Positions 18,657-27,619 of a stretch of DNA of 64,000 nt are shown here, one piece after another. Position numbers and translations under genes: made by a program. The stretch comes from Calothrix brevissima NIES-22. Its GTDB lineage: Bacteria > Cyanobacteriota > Cyanobacteriia > Cyanobacteriales > Nostocaceae. The number at the start of each line of letters is the position of its first letter. Position 1 is the first letter of the stretch. The stretch is from the NCBI RefSeq assembly GCF_002367995.1, contig NZ_AP018207.1:4215083-4279082 (forward strand), read 5' to 3'. The notes beneath the pieces were generated by a model. That model had not been told where the DNA came from. It worked only from the letters and a program-made list of their open reading frames with translations, and did no database searches.

Positions 18657-19256
18657 ATGTCATACAGTCAATTCAGTTTAGAAAATATAGAGACTACCTT
18701 TGACATCACTATTCAAGAATCTGTAGGGATTTTTGCTGATACACCTCCTGTAGAATACAGCAGTTTTTTAGCACAAACGCTTAAGAAGTATATACCCTTG
18801 GCCTTAGCTATCGGAACTGAAAAATCACGCTCTGAATTAATATTGACACCAATACTAGTAGAATTAAAAGAAATATTTCAAAATAAAATCAGTTTATTTT
18901 CTGGTAGAGAATTTAATGTTAGTCCAGAAAAAGGATTAACAGGTTTTTGTGATTATATAATCAGTAAATCTCCAGAACAAATAATTATTAAAGCACCAGT
19001 TATGGCTTTAGTAGAAGCTAAAAATGATAATATTCAATCTGGTTTAGGGCAATGCATAGCAGAAATGATTGCTGCACAATTATTTAATCAACAAAAGGGC
19101 AATGAAATTGAAACAATATATGGTAGCGTGACTACAGGTACTAACTGGAAATTTATCCGGCTTACTGGGAAAATAATTGAGATTGATTTAAATGAATATT
19201 TTCTCAATGATGTAGGTAAAATCTTGGGAATTTTAAGTAGTTTTATTAAATTATGA
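18657..19256 (+). CDS. Hypothetical protein, possible PD-(D/E)XK fold
   Basis: 199 residues. The stretch GLTGFCDYIISKSPEQ followed about 20 residues later by VMALVEAKNDNIQSGLGQC fits the D...ExK motif of PD-(D/E)XK enzymes, with a following Gln-containing helix. The upstream part (EKSRSELILTPILVELKEIF) is helical. The product is soluble, without signal peptide. Similar small proteins are common in cyanobacteria, but no biological role is known to me. It is divergent from the Uma2 gene with a 140-base gap. AT content is high compared with the housekeeping genes, in line with transfer. Confidence 0.65.
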   Translation: MSYSQFSLENIETTFDITIQESVGIFADTPPVEYSSFLAQTLKKYIPLALAIGTEKSRSELILTPILVELKEIFQNKISLFSGREFNVSPEKGLTGFCDYIISKSPEQIIIKAPVMALVEAKNDNIQSGLGQCIAEMIAAQLFNQQKGNEIETIYGSVTTGTNWKFIRLTGKIIEIDLNEYFLNDVGKILGILSSFIKL

Positions 19257-19350
19257 ATTATAGTGGTTATCAATTATCGGTTGTAGGGATTTAGCATTGC
19301 TAAACTCAAAAAGCGCGGGTTTATCTAGCATCAAACAATGACTAAAAAAA

Positions 19351-19440
19351 GGTGTAGGTTGGGGAGCCAGTGTGTTGCGGGGGTTTCCCCCGTTGTAGCA
19401 ACTGGCGTTTGAGGAACGAAACCCAACATTGATCGGGGTG
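19351..19440. repeat. Intergenic repeat of the AACCCAAC family
   Basis: A minus-strand partial copy of the GTTGGGTTTCGTTCCTC unit lies at 19411-19427, beside a GC palindrome (GGGGGTTTCCCCC). The unit is complete at 3786-3810 and 20025-20049. Confidence 0.65.
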
Positions 19441-19500
19441 TTGGAACTCATGCTTTCTCCCTCTCTACAAATTTTGTTTACATAAATTTAGGTTAGAGCT

Positions 19501-19968
19501 TTGATAGAAAATTTTTACCCAACTTGGCTATATCAAGAGATTATTGATAATTGCTTACCTTGGCAAGGAGGTAAGAGAATGAGCTTTAGCCAGTTCTATG
19601 AAAAATATACACTACATGATTCCCACTGGCTGGGCATATTCTATAATGTTGCTTATGAACAAGCCATAACACTAGCTATTCAGTGGGATGTTTTCTGGCT
19701 ACCCGAAGAAATCAAACAAAACACTAGTGATAACTCGCTCTACTTGTTTATCAGATTGACAGGTATCGAGCAGGTAAGTACGACTAATTATGTTGATATT
19801 GGATATGTTTGTCGAACAATAGCTAGTAGCGAATTTGCAGAATTAGATAGCAAAAAAATTTTGGCTATTGATGACTTGTACGTGTATGGAGGAGCAATCA
19901 ATATAGTTTATAAAGGTCTAGAAACCTTCTTAGCAATGATAGAAGATAAGAGTATTTTAAGTATTTAA
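19501..19968 (+). CDS. Hypothetical protein
   Basis: 155 residues starting with TTG at 19501. ATG at Met27 is the only other option, and would remove the coding-like sequence YPTWLYQEIIDNCLPWQGGK. The protein is acidic and aromatic-rich: LHDSHWLGIFYNVAYEQAIT, IQWDVFWLPEEI, SLYLFIRLTGIEQVS. Such size and composition are common among immunity proteins of polymorphic toxins, but I cannot name the family and no toxin gene adjoins it. Repeats flank it on both sides, in an otherwise gene-poor stretch before ndhD. Confidence 0.6.
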   Translation: MIENFYPTWLYQEIIDNCLPWQGGKRMSFSQFYEKYTLHDSHWLGIFYNVAYEQAITLAIQWDVFWLPEEIKQNTSDNSLYLFIRLTGIEQVSTTNYVDIGYVCRTIASSEFAELDSKKILAIDDLYVYGGAINIVYKGLETFLAMIEDKSILSI

Positions 19969-19979
19969 AGATGCGTGTT

Positions 19980-20049
19980 TTGGGTTTCACTCGGTTAAAC
20001 CCAACATATACAAGGGTTTGGGGTGTTGGGTTTCGTTCCTCAACCCAAC
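19980..20049. repeat. Two adjacent hairpins of the AACCCAAC repeat family
   Basis: TTGGGTTT at 19980-19987 pairs with AAACCCAA at 19997-20004. A second hairpin, GTTGGGTT ... AACCCAAC, spans 20025-20049 and equals the inner unit at 3786-3810. Confidence 0.7.
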
Positions 20050-20124
20050 CTACATTTGTAGCAATCATTCTTCAAATTGGTATTAGATTTCCAAACACAA
20101 ATGACAAATGACACGCGAAGCGCA

Positions 20125-20154
20125 ATAAAAAAGAGCGGGTATAAAACCCGCCCT
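20125..20154 (-). terminator. Rho-independent terminator of ndhD
   Basis: Read on the minus strand, GGGCGGGT pairs with ACCCGCTC around a TTTAT loop and is followed by six T residues. It lies 35 bases after the ndhD stop. Confidence 0.85.
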
Positions 20155-20188
20155 CAAATTAATAGTCATATTAACTATTAATCTCTTT

Positions 20189-21769
20189 CTAATTACCAAT
20201 TTCTGGCGCAACTAAGGAAACTTTTGGTACTTCTTTTTGCTGTGCTAATGTTGGCACTGAATCGCGCAATCTTGCTGTTAACTGCACGGTTGTAGAGTCA
20301 TACATTTGAGTTAACAACTTGGGATAGAAACCAATACCAATAATTGGCACTAACAAACAAGCAATGATAAAGACTTCGCGCGGTTCAGCATCAATCAATG
20401 CTTGGTGAGAAACTAATTCTTCGTTCTCTTGACCGTAGAAAATTTCACGTAACATTGAAAGCAAATAAATTGGAGTTAAAATTACCCCAACTGCCATCAA
20501 GAATACCACGATGACTTTAAATGTAGAGCTATATGCATCGCTGGTAGCAAAGCCTACAAATATCATTAATTCTGCTACGAAACCGCTCATTCCTGGCAAG
20601 GCTAAAGAAGCCATTGAACAGGTGGTAAACATAGCGAAAATCTTCTGCATTCTCTTACCAACACCACCCATTTCATCCAACATTAAGGTGTGTGTTCGGT
20701 CATAGGTTGCACCTACGAGGAAGAATAAACTAGCCCCAATTAAACCGTGAGACACCATTTGTAATACTGCCCCACTTAATCCTAAATCGGTGAAGGAGGC
20801 GATACCAATGGTGACAAAGCCCATGTGAGAAATTGAGGAATAAGCAATCTTCCGCTTCAAGTTGCGCTGGGCAAAGGATGTTAAAGCGGCATAGATGATA
20901 TTTACTACCCCCAAAATCACTAATACCGGTGCAAAATAAGCATGGGCATCAGGTAGCATTTGGGCATTCATGCGAATTAAGGCGTAACCGCCCATTTTCA
21001 GCAGAATACCAGCCAGTAACATGTGTACTGGTGCTGTAGCTTCACCGTGGGCATCTGGTAGCCAGGTGTGCAGGGGAATGATGGGCAACTTAACAGCGTA
21101 AGCAATCAAGAAGCCAGCATACAGTAAAAGTTGGAAATTTAGGGCGATGTCTTTTGCAGCGAGCGATCGCATATCAAATGTGACTGTATCGCCATAAAAG
21201 GCCATTGTCAAAGCGCCTAGCAAGATAAACAGCGAACCGCCAGCCGTATACAAAATAAATTTTGTGGCTGCGTATTGGCGTTTTTTACCACCCCAAATCG
21301 CCAGCAATAGGTAAACCGGAATCAATTCCAGTTCCCACACCAGGAAAAACAACAGCATATCCTGGACGGCGAACACGGCGATTTGACCGCCATACATAGC
21401 CAGCAGCAAAAAGTAGAATAGCCTGGGTTTGAGAGTCACAGGCCAAGCTGCTAAGGTCGCCAAGGTGGTGATAAATCCGGTCAAAATAATTAGGGGCATA
21501 GATAAGCCATCTGCCCCTACTGACCATTTCAAGTCTAGTTGCGGTACCCAGGCGTAACTCTCCACCAACTGCAAATCGGGGTTGGAGAAATCATACCCAG
21601 TGTAAAAAGTGTAAACAATCAGTGCAAAATCAATCAATCCCACAATTAAGGCGTACCAGCGTATGGTTTTGCCGTCCTTATCGGGGATGATGGGAATCAG
21701 TAGCGACGCGGCTATCGGTAACAAGATAATCGTCGTCAGCCACGGGAAGTTAGCTGTATTCATCGCCAT
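20189..21769 (-). CDS. ndhD: NAD(P)H-quinone oxidoreductase subunit 4 (NdhD1-type)
   Basis: 526 residues, about 14 membrane helices, a proton-pumping antiporter-like subunit of the NDH-1 complex in the thylakoid membrane. Visible family features are the conserved Glu in [19 protein letters not shown], the Lys-containing helix [20 protein letters not shown] and the [11 protein letters not shown] segment. The sequence resembles NdhD1, the form used in respiration and cyclic electron flow, rather than the CO2-uptake forms; this is from memory of the family. ATG codons at 21769 and 21763 are both usable. In related genomes it follows ndhF directly. Here about 6.5 kb of opposite-strand genes intervene, so it must have its own promoter in 21770-22032. 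Confidence 0.95.
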   Translation of the reverse strand: MAMNTANFPWLTTIILLPIAASLLIPIIPDKDGKTIRWYALIVGLIDFALIVYTFYTGYDFSNPDLQLVESYAWVPQLDLKWSVGADGLSMPLIILTGFITTLATLAAWPVTLKPRLFYFLLLAMYGGQIAVFAVQDMLLFFLVWELELIPVYLLLAIWGGKKRQYAATKFILYTAGGSLFILLGALTMAFYGDTVTFDMRSLAAKDIALNFQLLLYAGFLIAYAVKLPIIPLHTWLPDAHGEATAPVHMLLAGILLKMGGYALIRMNAQMLPDAHAYFAPVLVILGVVNIIYAALTSFAQRNLKRKIAYSSISHMGFVTIGIASFTDLGLSGAVLQMVSHGLIGASLFFLVGATYDRTHTLMLDEMGGVGKRMQKIFAMFTTCSMASLALPGMSGFVAELMIFVGFATSDAYSSTFKVIVVFLMAVGVILTPIYLLSMLREIFYGQENEELVSHQALIDAEPREVFIIACLLVPIIGIGFYPKLLTQMYDSTTVQLTARLRDSVPTLAQQKEVPKVSLVAPEIGN

Positions 21770-22032
21770 TCGCCTGCAATCAAGATCATGTTTGGCAAAA
21801 AGTCACTAGCTATTAAGTAGCAGCTTTTTCGCGATTTGTTGTCTCTTGTTAGGTTGATTTAATAAAAATTGGCAATCTCTCATTTTTGCTTTTGGGATTC
21901 TTTTTTTACATTTGGGGGTACTGAATGTGGGTTAAAATACTCCCCTTCAAGTCTAAAATTTACCCGAAAAAAGCCGCTAAACTAGAATTTTAGCGATCGC
22001 GTGACTGAGTTTGCTGTATCCCAACAGGCCTT

Positions 22033-22290
22033 ATGATAATCGCACAAATTAAAAGTCAGATTCGTTATATCACCAACGTAGATGGAGAACTAATAGATGT
22101 CATCGTCCCGATAGAACTTTGGCAACAGCTGATAAGTTCCATAAATTCTGATACCGCCAATGGTTTAGCTTGGATTGATGAACAAGAGCCAAAAGCACAA
22201 ATATTAGCCGATTTGCAAGAGTCTGTGCGACAAGCAGCAGTAGGGCAAACTTTCCCAGTGTCAGAGCTTTGGGACGATATCCAAGCCTAG
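22033..22290 (+). CDS. Antitoxin of a RelE/ParE-type module
   Basis: 85 residues: QIRYITNVDGELIDVIVPIE, then WQQLISSINS, an acidic middle and the tail AVGQTFPVSELWDDIQA. The C-terminal layout (ADLQESVRQAAVGQTFPVSE) is typical of small cyanobacterial antitoxins placed before RelE-like toxins. It lies divergently to ndhD across 264 bases and overlaps the toxin frame by 14 bases if the toxin starts at 22277. Confidence 0.8.
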   Translation: MIIAQIKSQIRYITNVDGELIDVIVPIELWQQLISSINSDTANGLAWIDEQEPKAQILADLQESVRQAAVGQTFPVSELWDDIQA

Positions 22291-22621
22291 ATTTATAGCA
22301 GAAGTTAGGTTTACATCTCCTTTCAAACGCCGCCTCAAAACTCTGAGTAAACGCTATCGACAAATTCAAATTGATATTCAACCTATTATTGATCAGCTAC
22401 AGGCTGGAAATTTTATTGGCGATCAAATCTCTGGCATAGACTTGACCATTTTTAAAGTTAGAGCAAAAAACAGTGATATCCCGACAGGCAAAAGTGGCGG
22501 ATATCGGGTAATTTATCAAATTGTCTCCCCTGAATGCGTCTTACTTCTACTCATTTATGCAAAATCGGATCAGGCAGATGTCAGCTTAGAGGAGATTGAA
22601 GATGCAATTAACAAGACATAG
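22277..22621 (+). CDS. RelE/ParE-type toxin, no standard start codon
   Basis: About 114 residues: PRFIAEVRFTSPFKRRLKTL, SKRYRQIQIDIQPIIDQL, IFKVRAKNSDIPTGKSGGYR, RVIYQIVSPECVLLLLIYAK, with a charged end (VSLEEIEDAINKT). The FKVRxKNSD..GKSGGYRVIY pattern is characteristic of a RelE-superfamily mRNA endonuclease. The reading frame is open, but the codon where ATG is expected is ATA (22277-22279, then TCC AAG CCT AGA). No ATG, GTG or TTG occurs nearby in frame. Either the gene is start-inactivated or it uses a rare start or translational coupling from the antitoxin. Confidence 0.75.
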   Translation: MSKPRFIAEVRFTSPFKRRLKTLSKRYRQIQIDIQPIIDQLQAGNFIGDQISGIDLTIFKVRAKNSDIPTGKSGGYRVIYQIVSPECVLLLLIYAKSDQADVSLEEIEDAINKT

Positions 22622-22702
22622 CTATACATAGACAAAGCGCGATCGCTCACAATACCATATCATTTATCTACTGTGTAGTCTGTCTCCCATAGCAATAACT
22701 TC

Positions 22703-24751
22703 ATGCCTTTCTCCGATTTCACTAATCCTTACCAAAATCCGGCTGATATACCACAAAAGTATCGCCAGCATATAAATATACAGAAGTTATTTAAAGCTGA
22801 TGGTTCTTATGTGCGTCCAGCAGAAGACCCTGTGACGATGTGGGCGCTTCAGATTTTAGTAGAAGAGTACGGTGTTCCACTAGAGGCGATGGCGTTAGAA
22901 CTAAATGCGGATTTTGCCGAGGGAACTTATCAAAGTGGGCGAAGATATCTAGCAAGAGTCGATGTAGTTGTTTACGATGACCGTTATGCTGATTCAATAG
23001 GTAATCTGGATGTAGCCTTCATTGTGGTGGAGGCTATGGAACCAAGTAAAAAAGTTGGCGGGACTGAGGGCGAAGGTTGGGTTGATCATCTTAACCGACT
23101 CAATGCTTACATGAGTGCTTCACCATCTGCCCGTTATGCCATTTTAACCAGTGGTAAACATACAGTAATTTATCGTCGCGACCTTGAATATCCAAGAAAG
23201 TTAGAACCTATTGGCGATTTACCTAAATACGAAAGCGCCCGTGAAGCGGCAAAGCACAGTCCTTATACTGTAGTCCTTAATGCCAGTGAACCAGATGGGA
23301 TTCAAACAGGACTTACGCCACTAACCCGTGATAAATTTCGGGAGGTTCTGGGAGATACCCGTTCTGGTTGTCACTCTATTCTGAGAGATAATGAGGGTTT
23401 GCAGCCACAAGAAGCCGTTGATGCAATGGTTAAATTCTTGTTTGCTAAGTGGTATGACGAACAAGCAACAATTGACTTGGTAAAGCACACAGGAGAATCA
23501 CGGGCTTATGTATTTAGTGTTAGTAATGAAACTGACCCAGAACGTTTATTAGTTCAAGTAAGAGACACTTTTGAAAAAGCGAAGCAGTGGGAAAGAGACA
23601 CACTGGCGAAAAAATTCGGTGATGACTTGGGTGTGCGTTTGGCTTTTAATGAGGCTGATGTGTTGCAATTCAAGCCTCACACCACAATGGAAATTGTCAA
23701 GCGTTTACAGCCTTGGAGTTTGCGAAAATCTTCAGCAGATGTCAAAGGTGGAGTGTTTGAGGATTTTTTGAGTAAGACTTTCCGTGATGATTTGGGGCAA
23801 TATTTTACACCTACACCTGTAATTAATTTAATGGTGGGAATTTTGCAACCTACAGTAAATGATTATGTTGGTGATCCTGCTTGTGGTTCAGCGCGGATGT
23901 TGACGCACGTTTTGGATTATGTGCGTAAGCAGGAGTATGCAAAAGCAATAGCAAATAATGGTGGTAGTGCTGAAGGGATTAATCCTGAAGAACCAACCCA
24001 AGAGTTTATCAAGTTTCGAGATAATCATTTATTTGGTGCTGAATATTCTCGAAATGTGATGCACGTAGCGCGAGTTAATACTTTAATGAATGGCGCACAA
24101 TATGCCGATTTAAAGGTAATGGATTCGTTGGAGCGATTGAGTAGCATTACAGGAGGAATTACAGAGGGGCTTCCAGAACGTCCTGGGTTTTATCTGGGAG
24201 GGTTGACGATGATTTTAACTAATCCTCCATTTGGTTCTAAATTGACAAATGAAAGTGTTTTGAAAGATTTTGCTGCACGGGATGGGATGACAAAAAAAAA
24301 GGGCAAGGTTGTTAAAAGTATTGCCCAGGAAGTTGCTTTTTTAAATCGTTGTTTGGAATATCTTGCACCCAATGGAAAGTTAGCAATTGTTTTACCTGAT
24401 GGTGTCTTGGCAAACAGTTCAATGCAGGATGTAAGGGATTGGATTTTATGCTGGGCAAGATTAAAAGCAGTTATAAGTTTACCACAAGAAACATTTGCAC
24501 CTTATGGTGCAGGAGTGAAGACTAGTGTGGTTGTCTTAGAAAAGCGCAAAATACCTTTGTCAGCAGAAGCTCAATTAGAACTAGGAAAGGAAGTTATAGA
24601 AGCTGATGAAGATTACGAAGTTTACATGGCTCGAATTGATGATATTGGTTATGATGCTACAGGTCGTTTTACTGTATCTGAAGAAGAAGCACATTTCCCT
24701 GTTGAAGTGGTAGAAACAGTTACAGATTTTGAAAGTCTAGCAGGATGGTAA
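22703..24751 (+). CDS. Fused nuclease-like/N6-adenine methylase subunit of an RM system
   Basis: 682 residues. The N-terminus (~50-190) resembles the HsdR N-terminal nuclease domain: ARVDVVVYDD (Asp87), FIVVEAMEPSK (Glu110) and ASPSARYAILTSGKHTVIYR. The C-terminal ~350 residues are an HsdM-like N6-adenine methylase with motif I GDPACGSARM (390-399) and motif IV NPPF (507-510), preceded by GQYFTPTPVINLM. A nuclease-like domain fused to a methylase, followed by a separate specificity subunit and no HsdR gene, is the arrangement of BcgI-like type IIB enzymes. The expected catalytic Lys of ExK is Met112, so cleavage is uncertain. It overlaps the next gene by 7 bases. Confidence 0.85.
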   Translation: MPFSDFTNPYQNPADIPQKYRQHINIQKLFKADGSYVRPAEDPVTMWALQILVEEYGVPLEAMALELNADFAEGTYQSGRRYLARVDVVVYDDRYADSIGNLDVAFIVVEAMEPSKKVGGTEGEGWVDHLNRLNAYMSASPSARYAILTSGKHTVIYRRDLEYPRKLEPIGDLPKYESAREAAKHSPYTVVLNASEPDGIQTGLTPLTRDKFREVLGDTRSGCHSILRDNEGLQPQEAVDAMVKFLFAKWYDEQATIDLVKHTGESRAYVFSVSNETDPERLLVQVRDTFEKAKQWERDTLAKKFGDDLGVRLAFNEADVLQFKPHTTMEIVKRLQPWSLRKSSADVKGGVFEDFLSKTFRDDLGQYFTPTPVINLMVGILQPTVNDYVGDPACGSARMLTHVLDYVRKQEYAKAIANNGGSAEGINPEEPTQEFIKFRDNHLFGAEYSRNVMHVARVNTLMNGAQYADLKVMDSLERLSSITGGITEGLPERPGFYLGGLTMILTNPPFGSKLTNESVLKDFAARDGMTKKKGKVVKSIAQEVAFLNRCLEYLAPNGKLAIVLPDGVLANSSMQDVRDWILCWARLKAVISLPQETFAPYGAGVKTSVVVLEKRKIPLSAEAQLELGKEVIEADEDYEVYMARIDDIGYDATGRFTVSEEEAHFPVEVVETVTDFESLAGW

Positions 24752-26178
24752 TGGATCTTAATAAACATGATATAAAGCGATTTCTAGTGAAATCAAGTGA
24801 TTTGACTAGAAAAAAACTTTTTGTTGAATTTTATCAACCTAAATCTCAATTTCTATTTAAAAAACTGCATGAATGTCCGTATCCTCTTCATTCCTTAAAG
24901 GAATTAAGTAACCGGATGTTTGACGGGCCTTTTGGTAGTAATCGTAAAGTTGATATGTATCAGGATAATGGAATAATACCTTACATTAGAGTTAAGGATG
25001 TTCTACCTTCAGGAATCTTTTTAGATGAACTTAAATATATCTCTCAAGAAAAACACAATGAATTGATTCGTAGCCGTGTAGTTCCAGGAAATCTTTTGAT
25101 AACAATAGCGGGTAGACTTGGAACTGCTGCTGTATTTCCTGAAAGTCTAAAAGAAGGTAATATTACAGGTCATATTGTTGGTTTAGAACTTTCAAAAGAA
25201 ATAAATCCTCATTATGTTGCAACATTTATTAATTCTCAATTAGGTCAATTTCAAGCTATTAGATTAGGTCATAGAACAACAAGACCAGAATTAAATTTAT
25301 CTGAAGTTGGAGAGTTTGTAATTCCTGTTCCTCCTAGACCTGTTCAAGACCTTATTGCTCAAATAATGCAGGATGCTTATGTTGTAAGACATAAAAAGCT
25401 AGCACAAGCTGAATATATAGACTTACATATTAGTGATTTTGTTTTAGAAAGACTAAGAATAAATTATATTGAAGTTGAAAATGCTAAGTATTTCTGCATA
25501 TCTATAAAGGAACTATTATCATCAAGGTTTGATATCAAATATCAATCTCCAAAAGCTAAAAATGCTTTATTTCTATTAGATAAAAGCGAATACAGTATCA
25601 AGTCTTTAGGAGATTTAATCGAAGAAATACACTATGGTGCATCAGTAAAAAATGATTATGCTGATGATGGGATTCCGTTTATACGTATTGGAAATCTAAA
25701 GCCTAATTATCTTGATGTCTCAGATATTGTGTACTTTGATGAAAGTAAACGCAATTTACTTGGAAAAGCATTTGTCAAACCAGAAGATTTGTTAATGTCT
25801 CGTAGTGGTTCTGTGGGTATAGTCGCAGTTGTAACATCTGAGGCAAATGGGTTTGCTTTTGGTTCATTTCAAATTAAGTTTCGACTTTTTAAAAATTCTG
25901 CAAATCCATTCTTTATTGCATATTTTTTGAATTCAAAAATTGGTAAAGCTCTGCTTGAACAACAGAAAACAGGTTCTATTCAAATGAATATTACGATAGA
26001 GGGTATCAAAGCAATTAAAGTCCCCTTACCAGCGATTGAAATTCAAAATCAAATAGTTCGAGAAGCAGATGAGCAACGTACTCAAGCGACTTTTTTACGT
26101 AATGAATCAGAGGATACACTTTTAACAGCAAAAGCGCGTGTTGAACGCATTATTTTAGGAGAGGAAGATGTCACATGA
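24745..26178 (+). CDS. Specificity (HsdS-like) subunit
   Basis: 477 residues with two target-recognition halves: ~30-230 (SLKELSNRMFDGPFGSNR..., GIIPYIRVKDV, ITGHIVGLELSKEINPHYVA) and ~255-470 (IKSLGDLIEEIHYGAS, GIPFIRIGNLKP, LLMSRSGSVGIVAVV). Each ends in a helical region (PPRPVQDLIAQIMQDAYVVR; PAIEIQNQIVREADEQRTQA), as in type I specificity proteins. It recognises the two halves of a split DNA target and bridges the methylase subunits. ATG 24745 overlaps the methylase stop by 7 bases; ATG 24751 is an alternative. The AT-rich composition contrasts with the ndh genes. Confidence 0.88.
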   Translation: MVMDLNKHDIKRFLVKSSDLTRKKLFVEFYQPKSQFLFKKLHECPYPLHSLKELSNRMFDGPFGSNRKVDMYQDNGIIPYIRVKDVLPSGIFLDELKYISQEKHNELIRSRVVPGNLLITIAGRLGTAAVFPESLKEGNITGHIVGLELSKEINPHYVATFINSQLGQFQAIRLGHRTTRPELNLSEVGEFVIPVPPRPVQDLIAQIMQDAYVVRHKKLAQAEYIDLHISDFVLERLRINYIEVENAKYFCISIKELLSSRFDIKYQSPKAKNALFLLDKSEYSIKSLGDLIEEIHYGASVKNDYADDGIPFIRIGNLKPNYLDVSDIVYFDESKRNLLGKAFVKPEDLLMSRSGSVGIVAVVTSEANGFAFGSFQIKFRLFKNSANPFFIAYFLNSKIGKALLEQQKTGSIQMNITIEGIKAIKVPLPAIEIQNQIVREADEQRTQATFLRNESEDTLLTAKARVERIILGEEDVT

Positions 26179-26660
26179 AGGAGGGCAGCAAGTACCAACC
26201 ACTCCTTGAATTTTTACTTGGCAGCGATCAAAATGAAATAACTTTATCATTTGCTGAAATCGAGATTTTAATAAAAAATAATTTGCCCAATTCAGCGAAA
26301 AGTAAACGGGCATGGTGGAGTAATCGCAGCAAAGGTGCATTACAAGCTTCAGCATGGATAGAAGCAGGATATCGCGTTGGAGATGTTGATTTTGATAAGC
26401 AATACGTTACTTTTCGCCAATTTACTACTAGCGAACAAGTGCAGCTTGTAGATGGAAAAGTGGTATGGAATAGCAAATCAATCAAGGCATTACGTCTCCA
26501 AATTGGTTTAACACAGGCAGAATTTGCACAAGAGTTAGGTGTACGCCAGCAAACAGTTAGTGAATGGGAAAACGGAATTTATGAGCCAACTCGCTCAAAG
26601 TCAAAACATTTAGACTTAGTTGCAAAAACAATTGGGTTCAAATACGAGGTAGGAAGTTAA
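26175..26660 (+). CDS. HTH regulator with DUF7662-like N-terminus, RM operon
   Basis: 161 residues. The first ~75 (YQPLLEFLLGSDQNEITLSF, KRAWWSNRSKGALQASAWIE) look like the small DUF7662-type domain. Residues ~98-155 form a Cro/XRE helix-turn-helix: IKALRLQIGLTQAEFAQELG, VRQQTVSEWENGIYEPTRS. The ATG overlaps the specificity-subunit stop (ATGA), so it is the third gene of the operon. It could be a controller protein that times RM expression, or a further DNA-binding part of the system. The position at the end of the operon is unusual for a controller. Confidence 0.82.
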   Translation: MKEGSKYQPLLEFLLGSDQNEITLSFAEIEILIKNNLPNSAKSKRAWWSNRSKGALQASAWIEAGYRVGDVDFDKQYVTFRQFTTSEQVQLVDGKVVWNSKSIKALRLQIGLTQAEFAQELGVRQQTVSEWENGIYEPTRSKSKHLDLVAKTIGFKYEVGS

Positions 26661-26735
26661 TCATTTAAACTTTGACATTTACATGGTTAACAGGTATATT
26701 GTCAGGATAGCATTTGCTTCTGGCAGTAGTCAAGC

Positions 26736-27069
26736 ATGAGTATTCAAAACACCGAACCCAAAGCCCTCTTCCTTTCCCCTGACGGCAACGTATACCCTGA
26801 CAACCTAATTTGTACTGGCATCATCCCCGCAGAACTCGACGGCAAACCCTGCCCCCACTCACAAGCAGGGCGCTTTCCCGGCATCAAACCCCTCAATCCT
26901 GAAGACTCAAACTACACCATCGACAAAGGAAAACCAGGCGACCTTTGCCCAACCTGTGCCAAACAACAACTTGCACACCTTGGACACTGGCAAGGTCACA
27001 GAAATCAAATATTCCCTGAAGAACTGCTATTACTGCGCTTGTTCAAGTGCCGGATGTGGCTATGGCTAG
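26736..27069 (+). pseudogene. Frameshifted small cysteine-rich protein gene
   Basis: The first frame encodes ALFLSPDGNVYPDNLICTGI and GDLCPTCAKQQLAHL. The next frame carries on sensibly: DTGKVTEIKYSLKN, then CYYCACSSAGCGYG and stop at 27069. Removing one G in CTTGGACAC (about 26980) joins the two into one protein of about 110 residues with a CxxC and a C-rich tail, likely metal binding. As it stands the first frame runs on to an unrelated tail ending at 27125. Function unknown. Confidence 0.65.
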
Positions 27070-27269
27070 TTGTCCCAGGACTTCACGACCATGATGCAAC
27101 CCAGCTTTTACCACAAAATCTATGAAATGAGAGTGTTTAGAAGCGATGAAAACACACTCACACTTACAGCAACCCGGCAACAAAATTACAAATTTTGTCA
27201 AAAGCCAGCAAATAAGTTTCCGAGGCTTCCTGCTGACTTCTGGCTCCCTAACAAAAGGAGACATTCACC

Positions 27270-27470
27270 ATGATAAAACCAGTTATTGCCCAAAATCATC
27301 CTTGGGTGATAGTAAAAACTGTTGTGATTACTCAATCTCACACCGTCGCCCGTTTTGCTAACCGCCAAGATGCAGAATACCATTTGAGATTTTTGCGTCG
27401 AACTATTCCCAATGGCGGTTTTGAGATTATGTTTGAACCGCCGGAGGATGTAAAAGATGTTGAGGAATAG
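27270..27470 (+). CDS. Small hypothetical protein
   Basis: 66 residues with a good ribosome binding site (AAAGGAG, ten bases before ATG). It reads VIVKTVVITQSHTVARFANR then QDAEYHLRFLRRTIPNGGFE and an acidic tail. The pattern (strand, ARFxNRQDAExHLRFLRR, then IMFEPPED) suggests a compact alpha-beta protein seen in cyanobacteria; no function known. It follows the frameshifted cysteine-rich gene on the same strand. Confidence 0.65.
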   Translation: MIKPVIAQNHPWVIVKTVVITQSHTVARFANRQDAEYHLRFLRRTIPNGGFEIMFEPPEDVKDVEE

Positions 27471-27619
27471 CTTGTACAGTGGTTTAATTTGATAAGCGAT
27501 CGCCGAGGAATGTATGATGCTGCTCAGTTCTTGTTAGAAAGAAGTGTCATACATCCATCAAAGGACACCGCAAATATAAATTACCATTTAGTAATTAGTT
27601 TACTGTCAGGCAATGAAAA

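Noticed and set aside
27070-27361. Two short plus-strand frames between the Cys-rich pseudogene and the small gene at 27270
   Set aside because: Odd composition, overlapping frames, no ribosome binding site. The gene at 27270 has a good one.
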